Origin: Lunularia cruciata
Lineage: Eukaryota > Streptophyta > Marchantiopsida > Lunulariales > Lunulariaceae
Direction of reading: 5' to 3'
NCBI GenBank assembly: GCA_948567375.1
Contig: OX419759.1
Span: 58,804,593-58,868,592 of the forward strand
Length of the DNA stretch: 64,000 nucleotides
The notes under the pieces are model-generated. The model had not been told where the DNA came from. It ran no database searches and was given only the letters and a program-made list of their open reading frames with translations. The number at the start of each line of letters is the position of its first letter. Within the stretch, counting starts at the first letter, position 1. Positions 20,500-30,728 of the stretch are shown here, piece after piece. Position numbers and translations under genes: made by a program.

Positions 20500-21840
20500 G
20501 AGATCTGCCAAAGAAATTACACTCCAATCATGGTATGCCCTTCAACATTGAATTATTGCCAAAGAGTACTCTAGTGAGTAGACCAATCTATTAGCTCCCA
20601 CCAAAGGATTTGGAGGAGATGCAAATAACACTTACCGAGTTGTTGGAGAAGGATTTTATATGAGATAAGCATGACTTAGAAGGTGAAGATTTCAACATTG
20701 CATCTCCTTGGGGAGCACCAATACTATTCATTCCAAAGAAAGATGGAGGACTTTTTTTCTATAGTGATTACCGTGGTCTCAATAAATAGACAATGTAAAT
20801 TGCATATCCCTTGTTTCAAATTGATGACTTGCTTATCAATTGAGTGGAGTACAATACTTCTCCAAGTTAGATCTTTGCAATGGCTATTGACAAACCTCCA
20901 TTGATACAAAGGATGTGAAAAAGGCTACCTTTTGCACAAGGTATGTGCATTTTGAATGGAGAGTTTTACCTTTTGGGCTCAATAATGCTCCAAAAGTCTT
21001 CATGGATCAAATGCATCAAATGTTGGATGTACTATTGGATTGGTACATGGTGGTGTTTTTGGATAACATTTTAATATATAGTAAGATAGAGATAGAACAC
21101 ACAAATCATGTGCAAATTATGATAATGGAAGTTTAACAACAAGAAGTCAAAATGTGCCTTTTGGTAGAAGGAAGTTAACTTCTTGGGTCACAAGATCTCA
21201 TATGAGAGAATGAAGATGGAAGAGGAGAAAATCAAGGCCATCACTAATTGGCTTACATCAAAGGATGATATAAAAGTATGGACATTTAATAGATTGGCCA
21301 ACTTTTACCAATGGTTCATCCACTACTATGCTCATGTAATTTCACCATTGACCAATCTCTTGGAGAAGAACTCAAGCTTTCAATGGACCAACAAGCATAA
21401 AGAAGCATTCTAGAAGCTAAAAAATATGGTGTCTTCAAGACCCATTCTTCAACCATATGATCCTCAACTACCTTGTGTGGTTGATTTTGATGTTTCTAAC
21501 TTTGCAATTAGAGCTATGTTGTAATAAGAATTCCCAAATGGATTACATCCCATTGTCTTTGTGTCTTGTAGACTAAATACTGCAAAAAATAATTACTCTA
21601 CTCAAGACTGGGAACAACTAGCAATGGTATATGCAACCAAAGTATGGAGGCATTATCTCTCAGGGAAACAAGTGATCATGCAAACTTATCACAAACTTTT
21701 ACTATAGACATTACACTTGGAACACATGAAGAGTCTACATCATCAATGGGAAGAACCAACTACAATTTTTTGACATCAAACTTGAGTACAAACCCAATTG
21801 GTTCCACATCATTTTTGATTCCCTATCATGATGACCTGGT
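20500..21840 (+). pseudogene. pol: Reverse transcriptase and RNase H of element C2
   Basis: RT motifs in order: LPPKDLEEMQ (entry to the domain), [24 protein letters not shown], a frameshifted palm, FGLNNAPKVFMDQM and WYMVVFLDNILIYSK, where the YxDD box has become FLDN and lost the second Asp. Then LGHKIS, the tether (VWTFNRLANFYQWFI), and RNase H (DFDVSNFAIRAML, NNYSTQDWEQLAMVYATK, WRHYLSGKQ). The type is Tekay/CRM/Reina-like chromovirus by motif style. Multiple stops and shifts. Confidence 0.85.
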
Positions 21841-21944
21841 TTGAAGTCTCTTCCTCTCATCATGACGGTAATAACAACAGTATCAATTGACTCCAAAGTC
21901 CAACTAAAATTAAGACCACTTTACAAAAAGATCCTTCCTTTCAG

Positions 21945-22675
21945 ATGGTACAAGGTCATCTTGTAGCAAACAACAAGGAGTGCAATACCTTCTCCTTCAA
22001 GGAAGGCCTTCTATTCTATGAGAACCAGATTTATGTTCCAACCAAAGGTGATCTCCAACTTGTGTGCTTCCAAGAAGCCCATGACTTACCAATCTTTGGT
22101 TGCATGGGTGTGGACAAGACCTTGGGTACTCTCTAATTCCAATGGTTGTGGCCAAACACAACACTAGATGTTTGAGAGTTTGTCCAATCTGCCAATGAGA
22201 ACTGCCAATGAGAACTGTCAATGCAACAAGGCTAGCAACCAAAAACCAAATGGATTCTTTCAACCACTCCCCATTCCATCTGCTCAATGGGAACATATGA
22301 GCTTGGATCTCATCACATCCTTACCCAAGATGAAGCATGGTCATATAATGATTGTGCTGTTTGTGGATAAGCTTTGTAAGCAAATCCATTTGACACTAAC
22401 TTTTGATATCGTGGATGCTCCAAAATTGGTGCAGATCTACTTTGACATTGTCTTCAAGCATCATAGGATGCCTTATGTATTCATCTCTGATCATGATCCT
22501 TGATTCATTGGGAAATTTTGGCAAGCACTCTTCCAAATACTTGGCACCAAGCTTACTTTTTCCATGGCCTATCATCCCCAAACCGATGGACAAACTGACC
22601 GTGTAAATTGCACCTTGGAAGTTATGCTTCATGCCTTTGTCAACATCCACCATACCAATTGAGAGTATATCTTGC
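21945..22675 (+). pseudogene. pol: Integrase of element C2, lacking C-terminus
   Basis: Zinc-binding N-terminus (HDLPIFGCMGVDKTL), then the catalytic core: WEHMSLDLITSLPK, HRMPYVFISDHDP, FWQAL, MAYHPQTDGQTDRVNCTLE. The first two catalytic Asp residues are present, but the Glu position (22597-22599) encodes Asp. The frame ends near 22675, and no GPY/F or chromodomain follows; a fragment of B-like LTR sequence comes next. The missing 3' module is intact in layout in reversed copy C1. Confidence 0.85.
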
Positions 22676-22684
22676 AGTTGTTGG

Positions 22685-22760
22685 AGTGTTGAGTATGAAG
22701 CTTTTTGTTTCTTCTCATGTGTTTCTTTTAAGGTCTCCTATCCTCAAAAGATTATAGTGC
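22685..22760 (+). mobile_element. Short terminal fragment resembling the end of LTR B1
   Basis: ttgagtatgaag, gtttcttctc-tgtgtttctttt and aaggtctcctatcc-aaagattata match 10170-10250 (ttgagtgtgaaat, gtttcttcttttgggtttctctt, taggtctcatatcc-gaagattaca). Only the last ~75 bases are present. It marks the break between C2 and fragment E. Confidence 0.5.
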
Positions 22761-23055
22761 TTCATAGGTGTAAGATCTTTTTATGAGGAACACATGCCAT
22801 TCTACCATCGCATTGTTGGTAGTTAGAGTTGCTTCTTCCATAGTAGAATTCTCTTCAATGGCAATAAAGTGAACACTCTCATAAGGACAGACATGCTTTG
22901 GCTAGTCATTTTCCATAAGAACTCTTTGTGCTTGAGTGATGAAGGTCTTGAAATCAGGGCATTGTGTCATGGTATGTGTTCCAAAACAAAATATGCACCA
23001 AATAGGCTTATTGGGACATTGGTTGGTTTAGTGATTCTCACTATTGATATGATAT

Positions 23056-24480
23056 CTATCTAGGCCCGGAAATCCCTCTACCTTGTTTGTTACCTTGTCC
23101 AATGCAAAAGGGCAGATCCCACATATGCTTGTTAAAGTTATGGATTTGTGGGATGATAGCAACATCATGTGCTTGTTCTTCCTTGGGCTCGTGGCATCTT
23201 TGCAATGTTTTGCAATTTGCCATCACATGCATGTATCTTCCACAATCAACACAATAATTCAGAAAATTTGGGATGGTCCATTGAGCATTGGTGTGCTCTT
23301 GTCCTAGGCAATGTGTACAAGAGATTTCTCTCTTGGCAGTAGTACTCACTGAATTCCCTTCTTGTGGTTCTTGTGCTAGGTGTAGGTTCTCTAATCATTC
23401 TAACTTGACCATGATTTCTTCCATCTTTGTGGTGGGTATGGTAACATTGATGACTACGAGAACAAGCAAGCCTAAAGTATTAACATGAGGTGCTATGGGA
23501 GATATTGTGAGCCCATGATCATATACAGGTATTGATAGTGGTATTGTGTATGGAGTTGGTGCAACTATAGGAGCTCATCCATAGAAGTAAGTCGACTACA
23601 TGAATCCTTGAGAGGCACCATAGGGTTTATGCATCACACTCCCCTTGAATCCTAGAATTATAGAACAAAGGTTTGGTAATGCCATAACTCTCTTGTTAGC
23701 TTGAGCCCAACAATGTGCCTCCTCAAATGCTTGGGCTAGATTTGTAGCCTTGTTGTATATAAGATATTTTTGAATATCCTAAATTAATGCATCCATAACC
23801 AAATGAGAGCTTTATTGGGTTGGGGCTGGTTTGATCATTGAATATATTTATTGGAACCTCTGAATAACCTCTGAATAGATGCCTAAAAGGTTCTTTTGTG
23901 TCCTTTGCAAAGTTGGTTTATTTTGTCGCACAATCGTTCTTATTGTCTTGGAGAGATGTTCTCTTGTCATCCTTCCACACGGATCATTGCATAACTTGCC
24001 CTCATTGTTAGAGATAGACCTCTAAACCAATGTGAATATACCAATGAAACATTGGCCAAACTGCAGTGCAATGGCAGCATCATCCAAGATGTTTTGTGCC
24101 ATGCAAGCATTCCCAACATTTGCAAAAATGACTCAAAATCTTCTTGTTGTGTGAATACTATAGTTCCAGGGGGTATATAGTTATTTCCACCTCTTGTTGT
24201 GGAAGCTTTTAAGTTGCAGCTGGCCTGCAAGAGATGTAATAGGTGGTGTTGTAGGAGTGTGCACCAGTGCAAGGGGTGAAGTTGAGATAGACTGGTTTCC
24301 TTGGGCAGAAGTGTTTGTCATCAATGGAAACTTAAAACTACCTTCTTTATAAAAGTGAGAGAGGTAATGCTTCCCTTGAATGGAAAATGGCCACAACCTT
24401 GCAGGGAGCAAAAAGTAAGCATGGCTAGAGTGCACTATAGAATTCAATGGAGAGGACATATGAATCAACTGGTAGTGGCA
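23056..24480 (-). pseudogene. gag: Minus-strand retrotransposon gag (fragment E)
   Basis: Read leftward: a capsid-like domain across frames at 24130-23700 (NILDDAAIALQFGQ, RTIVRQNKPTLQRTQKN), then linker, then open frame 23349-23056 with CTHCLGQEHT and a classical zinc knuckle CVDCGRYMHVMANC (23253-23212; CX2CX4HX4C). It is opposite in direction to its neighbours C2 and D2, so it was a separate insertion. No protease or RT follows on the minus strand before the break at about 22760. Confidence 0.68.
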
Positions 24481-25540
24481 CCAAAAATGTAGGCGGGTTA
24501 GTTCAGTCCCATACCAAGGAATGCAGGCTGTAATGAGAGTGCAAGGAGTGACGGTATAGCCCTTTTATGGCCAGCCATCTACTTGTCATGGGGAGAAACT
24601 GTAGTCAGGGTTCCCATAGGCAGTTGTAGTTCCACCAAGGGCCTGAAACTTCCCATAAACACTTACCCTCAAAGATGCCAGAGGTCCGTCAACCCCACAA
24701 GCCCTTTGGCTTTGTGGTATATCCATGAGTATTTAACATACATCTACATGAGGTAGGTTCCCAACACAACCTCCTACTTGTCCCAATTGTGCAACAAGTA
24801 GCCAAGAAGCATTGATTCAAAAAGTAACCAACATAACTCAAAAAAGAAAATAAAAACCACTATCCATTCTTTTCATCTATCAAAATAGGTTAGGACTTAG
24901 TTGCTTTTCATGTACCCTTGGTCATGTCAACTATAAGACATAAAATAAGGTCTACAATTCTATGAGGAAGGAGAATGACTTGGTCAAGCCTTCCTGCAGT
25001 TACCAAGAGTGACAATTCCTTCAGTCCCTTTATCAAGGAGAGTCCTTGTCTACCAGGTATTCAAGGGAGGCATTTCCCTTCTAAATAGCCTGATGTAACC
25101 CAAAAAATTACTTCTTCTAACCCTAATGCATTGTACTAATTGGAGCCATCGCTTCCTTTGTAGCTTGTGCCATAAATGCCAATTGGCTCCTCTCTTAGAT
25201 GCTTTCCTAAATGTACTCAACCTACTCTATCAACACCCCATTGAACCCTTAAATGACTCCTTTTAACTAATGTCTATTCCCATAGATCTTCCCATCCCGT
25301 AGGTCTTTTCCATCCCGCACTTGAGCCTTGCCTGCAATGTTTTGTTCCTGTATATTTCACTTGCCCACAACTTGTAGCCCCATAGAAGACATCTTTAACC
25401 CCATGACAATAGGTTATGGGCATCTTCTTAGATGTTAGATGCCCTTGCCAATAACCTTGTGAAAAAGGATTGCTTTAGCGGGTGGATATCAAGCATGGAA
25501 GTATGGTGTTGTGTCAATACTTATGGACACATGATGTGGT
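24481..25540. other. Unassigned repeat-derived sequence
   Basis: No ORF with a domain and no repeat boundary I can define. It probably contains the 5' leader of fragment E at its left end. Confidence 0.35.
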
Positions 25541-26260
25541 CAGCTAGTTTGTAAAGTCATAATGGAGTTTTGTGCAAATTGGGACCAACTCTTGCCAAAA
25601 AGTTCCATGTAATCTAAAAGAAATGGAACTTGTTATGGTGTAGAAGCTAAAAAAGTGGTAGAAGGAGTCTACCAAGTTAGAGAACAAGTTGATGGATGGA
25701 GAATTGCAACTCCAACTCATGAGGAAGGAGAAGTCCAATTTTGACACACCATTGATGTATGAATAGTTGGAAAATAATTGGAGTACAATAGAACCCCATG
25801 AGCTATAGGATGAGGCATAAGGTGCCAAGGAGGAGTCCAAAGTAGCAAGACAAGGTGCATGAACTAACAACTCAGTTAGAGAATTCCCTCAAGGAGAGGG
25901 GGGTGTCCTAGAAAAAGAGAAGATAACCTGGGAGAAAAAGGATTGGAAGCTATAGAGAGGGGACTTGCCACATATGAATAGAAAAATAATGAGCTTCTTA
26001 ACAAGAAGGTTTGATATCAAAAGGACCTTCTCTATTACAAGTAGAAGAGGAAGGAGGAAGAAGCCAATGTCAAGGTCCAACAGATATCCAAGAACAGCTT
26101 GACTATAGAAAACCAAAAATTGGAACAAAGAATCAGCCACCTTCTCTAATACATCAACCATAACTTGCTAGAAGTACCAACAATAGAAGTGGATTCTGAT
26201 GCAAAGGTCAATCCCAAGAAAAGCAAAGATGTGAATGAACCTAAATGATCCATAGGAGAC
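25541..26260 (+). pseudogene. Coiled-coil N-terminal extension of element D2
   Basis: Read across frames, this is Glu/Lys/Gln/Asn-rich helical protein: LENKLMDGELQLQLMRKEKS near 25680, EKEKITWEKKDWKL near 25910, and KNSLTIENQKLEQRISHLLQ at 26090-26150. It is followed by an acidic Lys-rich linker (VDSDAKVNPKKSKDVNEPK). Many stops. It precedes the D2 gag homology by about 1 kb in the same orientation and so probably is an N-terminal gag extension. Confidence 0.5.
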
Positions 26261-27090
26261 GGATCTAAGAAAGACAATCCTAGTGATTATGATGTAGGGC
26301 CGTATGGGAAGAAGACATAGATAGTCCCACAAGCAATGAGTCTATTGCCTCCAATTTGTCCTTGCCTACAACTCCTACAGATATAGGCAAGATTAGGAAG
26401 AGTATAGGGCCAAGCACCAAAAAAGGGATGAAATCCACGTGTTATAGATAGAAGAAGGTAGGCAGTCTTGTCCTACAAGATGCTATGAGAAGTGACGGGA
26501 GAAATCCCATGCCCATACAAATGGAGAGTATGGGAAGTACATTCTAGCATCCAAAGACCCAAGAGACAAGTCAAGTCTCGACAAGTATGGAACTTACAAG
26601 AACAACTAGGCCATAGGAAGAAGGCAAACAAACTGTTTTACAAGTCCCCGAATCCTTGAGGGTCACAAGAACAAGATTGCCATCCAAAGAAGGGCTGATC
26701 ATCAAGAAATATCAGACTACTTGCAGCACAATGAGGGCCACTCATACAGTGGATGTGCTAGAATTGTTAAGGGAGGAAGAATTTCTAAATCCATAATAGG
26801 AGCTCCTTGTTTTGGATCTACTTGAGGAAAAAATGAGCCAGATAAGTCCATATAAAGAAAGGGAACTACTTTGGTGGTCAAGAAGTGTTACAAGACCACC
26901 TATGGGAATTGAGGTTGTTATGGGACCAGCTACATGATCTAAAGGTAGAACAAATACTCATAGTAGGAAAGTGATCCCAAAAGTGGGAACAAGCCCAAGG
27001 GTCCCTAGCCACCAATTGGCAAAAGCAAACAAATAAGGGAGCTCAATGAAGCCTCAACTTCTGAGATAGTAGGGGAAGAAGGAGTTCACT
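26261..27090 (+). other. Degraded linker of element D2
   Basis: Contains Ser/Lys/Arg-rich coding-like phrases, for example VPESLRVTRTRLPSKEGLII near 26650 and VDVLELLREEEFLNP near 26750, broken by stops. No named domain. Confidence 0.4.
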
Positions 27091-27159
27091 TATCCCTAGA
27101 AGCAAAACTGGTTAGGAAATGGGAAGAAAGTAAAACCATCTTAGACAAAAAAAATCACA

Positions 27160-28070
27160 TATTTCATGACTACCTTGCAAGCTCCCAAACCTCAAGACCC
27201 AGTCAAGAAGGTGAGGATTGCACTCTAGATGCAAGATATCAAATGGCAGGAAAGCTATGCTTGGGCAATGATGGTAATACGGGCATCTTGACAAGAAATG
27301 AATCCACCACCTGAGTTTGTCAAGCAAGTCCTACAAGATCCATGTGACTTCCAAAATTGGTTACAACTAGTTGTTCCATCCAACCATGGGTTTAATTACA
27401 GTCCTATAGCAGTTATGGCCCTGCCGTTGTTTATGAAGTTTCAAGAGCCCAAACTCATCAATGTCAACAAGTCAAACAGGTGGCTGCAACATTCTCCCTA
27501 GTGGAGAAGGAGCACTTAGCTTGGTATCCCTTCCTGCCAAGACCAAATCTTACACAAGATATGTAGAAGGAGACATTTGTTGCCTTTGTGAGGTTACAAC
27601 AAAACTTTGAGGAAACTTTGGTCTTCACATCCATAGACAAGTCTAGCATTTCAACCTTGTCCTCCTCATTATAGGACTAGCCATCGATTTCCATTTGGTG
27701 GTATAGGCAAATCTTGAGATAGAACAATTTTCCATGATGTGTGCAGACGGGATCAAGTTTTGTGAACTAGGGAGGACTAAGTGTCTATTAGTATAAGGAA
27801 TGAAAAGGGGAGATATCCAATTTGAAAATGTCCAAAAAAAATGGAGAACAACAGACTTGTCACTACTAATGTAGTGAATTGAGAAATGGCTTTGAAACTA
27901 CACGTATGTCTTGAAAGGAAATATATCAAGATTTCCCAAGTGTCCAAGATTATGTCAAGATGTCCAAGAATATATCAAGATTTCCTCATGCGAATGGAAT
28001 GCATCATTTCTCTTATTGGAAAAAGCCCCATAATTGGCTTGAGGTTTGAATCCACCCTACAAGAATAAGG
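27160..28070 (+). pseudogene. gag: gag-like domain of element D2
   Basis: The best open part (27298-27501) encodes PPPEFVKQVLQDPCDFQNWLQ, then SPIAVMALPLFMKF; after a stop, WYPFLPRPN and then FVAFVRLQQNFEETLVFTSI. Its order matches D1 (7840-8490). The WY...LP and F-LQQ-F pattern is that expected of a Ty3/gypsy capsid. No protease, RT or integrase was found downstream before the LTR-like start at 28684, so D2 is either internally deleted or a gag-only derivative. Confidence 0.6.
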
Positions 28071-28683
28071 GAAACCATGCTAGAAGATTGCTGGCAACAA
28101 TGGTTTACTATCCATGATCCAGTAGTTGGTTGAGCAGCTATTTATGTAAGGCTGTTGCAAGTTGTACAACCATTGGTGCCAAGATGGCAAAGAAGAAAGC
28201 ACATTAATCCATTTAGATAGACTATCACAAATGTTGTTTTCATCTACCTTGTGCAGCAAGCAAGTATGTGGTGTTATCATCTAGGTAGGACCTTGGAGTT
28301 GGCACACATGGAAGAGTTCATCAATGTTTGAGACACCATCTTCAAGGACTAACAAGAGCGGGATCATATAGGAATGTTCTACCACATGAGGTCCCAATTC
28401 TTTCCTTATGCCAACAAGTGCCAAACTAAGAGGACACACTCAAAGGTTTTCCTAGAGGGCAAACATTCAGGAGAAGGATGTGTCAATTGGGCAAAGGTAC
28501 CAAGTCAAAGGGGCAAGAAACCGTCTATGGGGTGATACAACAATGTAGAATACTAGAGGATTCCAGAATCCTGTGTATAAGGCTGTGGAAGAGGACCTCT
28601 ATGGGCCAATTGAGCCAAGTGGAGGAGAGGTAGAGAAGTGTTATGGGACCTTATCTACGGGCTGTCAAAGTAAAGGAGTACGG
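28071..28683 (+). other. Unassigned sequence between D2 gag and LTR-like start
   Basis: Only stop-broken frames; no RT or integrase motif is visible. The last bases (aaagtaaaggagtacgg) are weakly purine-rich, as before an LTR. Confidence 0.4.
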
Positions 28684-29923
28684 TGTTGCAGGGTTTTGTC
28701 CTTGAGAGTGCACTAGGCACTTGGCTGCTCGTGCTTAGTTGCAATTGGTGTAGATGACTTGAGTCTTCCCACAGTTTGATATTCTCTTCCTTTTTTGGTA
28801 TGGCTAGCAAGCTTGTTCCAATAGGTCAGGTTGTTCTAATTGTTCCCAATGTAGGTTTCGCCTAGGGTTTGTATGTTGGATATTGTAGCCTAAAGTTGAT
28901 CTATAGTGTCAATTGTGTTTGGTTGTGTTTGGCCTTGTAGCTCTATTCCTATAAAGTATAGATTTCAGTTCTCTTTTATGTTTGAGTCTGTGGGTTTAGC
29001 TCTTGGCTCGGACTGATTCCTAAGATGGCTCTGGTGAGACTTGTGAAATAGCCGCAAGCAATTAATGGTGGTCAAACCCGACTGTATTGATCACTGAACT
29101 GTGCAATCATATAGACTGGACCAAGAGCTCCTAAATGTGACCTTTCCCTTGAAAACATCTATAATTCAGAGTACATTTATCAGTTCACGAATCATCCTCT
29201 TCAAGCAGTCCTACAACTATAAGTCAAACAAGACAAACAACTCTTTCCTATGGAGTGACCATTCCTAATTTATCACTTGGGCAACCAAGACTTTCCAGCT
29301 GAGCATCCAAACTCGCTCAATCATATGCAGACAATCTTCTCAACTATTTCTCTTTTATCAAACTGTCACTCACCACTCAACATTCAAAGCCTCTCCTTCT
29401 CTTCTCTCTGCCCTATCACTTCAGCGTCAGACCTTCACATCACCTTCAAGAAAATGGCCTCTATCTTCTGCCCAGCATCAGCCATTCCCCAACCTTTGAG
29501 AACTACTCTGTCCTCTCCAGCTCTCTTGGTCCTCATTGTAAAGCTCAAAAATTCCTCTCTGTTTGCCTCTCTTGGTTCACTCTCAAACCTTCACAACAAA
29601 ATTTTGAAACTCCTCCTTTCTGTCTAGTCCAGCCCATTATCTGCAAGATTCACTTCCTTTCCTCACTCCATGTCCTAGTTCTTGTCCCAACCAGCCAGCA
29701 GCAAACTTCAAAATACTCTCTCACACACACCTTCACCGTCCAGAGCAACCCTTGATTTTCTCCTCCTTCATTGTTCCTATCGCAGACCAGATTTCATTCA
29801 AAGCATTCTCTAGGCTCTTTTGGTCAATTGGAGCCCTTACTAACAGATTCTCTCCCCCCTTTCCTCTATCCTCCTATCACAGCATAAATCATCAACTTTT
29901 GGAATTTTCTCTCCTCTGTCCGG
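28684..29923 (+). mobile_element. Giant CT-rich LTR-like unit, left part (split by an insertion)
   Basis: Starts TGTTGCAGGGTTTTGTCC and its first ~400 bases match, in opposite orientation, the end of the block at 33640-34029 (gagtgcac-aggcac-tggctgc-tgtgcttag). From about 29150 the plus strand becomes strongly pyrimidine-rich. It ends at 29923 (...ctctgtccgg), where the inserted element begins. The same CT-rich sequence resumes at 34030. It lies just after D2, so it may be the 3' LTR of D2. LTR status is inferred; the far end is undefined. Confidence 0.55.
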
Positions 29924-30728
29924 TGTCGTCGAGAAAAGGCCAGATGAGAATGGTAAGGAGTGGTTGCAGGATTTTGAGAAGAGGAGGGCTGGACAGTAGA
30001 GGGTTTTTTTTTAGTGAAAGTCTTGCGGGAGGGCACATGCTGACAGGGTATGAAAATTTGGGACAGATGAGGACTGGACAGCAGAGAGCTTTTGGAAAAA
30101 TGTCAGATGAGCTTGGTAAGGAGTGGTAGCTAGAATTTTTGAGAAGGGAAGGAAAGGAGAAGGTAGATAAATCTGGAAGGGCTTTGTTGAATGATAGAGA
30201 GGTATCGAGCACTTCTGAAAGGGGAAAGGAATCAAAGAACAGAGCATGTTCATTGTTCCTATCGCAGACCAGATTTCATTCAAAGCATTCTCTAGGCTCT
30301 TTTGGTCAATTGGAGCCCTTACTAACAGATTCTCTCCACCCTTTCTTCTATCCTCCTATTGCAGCATAAATCATCAACTTTTGGAATTTTCTCTCCTCTG
30401 TCCGGTGTCATCGGGGAAAGGCCAGATGAGAATGGTAAGGAGTGGTTGCAGGATTTTGAGAAGAGGAGGGCTGGACAGTAGAGGGTTTTTTTTTAGTGAA
30501 AGTCTTGCGGGAGGGCACATGCTGACAGGGTATGAAAATTCAGGACAGATGAGGACTGGACAGCAAAGAGCTTTTGGAAAAATGTCAGATGAGCTTGGTA
30601 AGGAGTGGTAGCTAGAATTTTTGAGAAGGGAAGGAAAGGAGAAGATAGATAAATCTGGAAGGGCTTTGTTGAATGATAGAGAGGTATCGAGCACTTCTGA
30701 AAGGGGAAAGGAATCAAAGAACAGAGCA
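29769..30728. repeat. Tandem duplication, period 482 bp, across the insertion junction
   Basis: 29769-30246 and 30251-30728 are nearly identical (cattgttcctatcgcagaccag... to ...gaatcaaagaacagagca). Both copies include the junction where CT-rich sequence changes to GA-rich sequence (29920 and 30402). Differences are few (for example tcgtcgagaaaa versus tcatcggggaaa), so this duplication is younger than the insertion. Confidence 0.95.
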
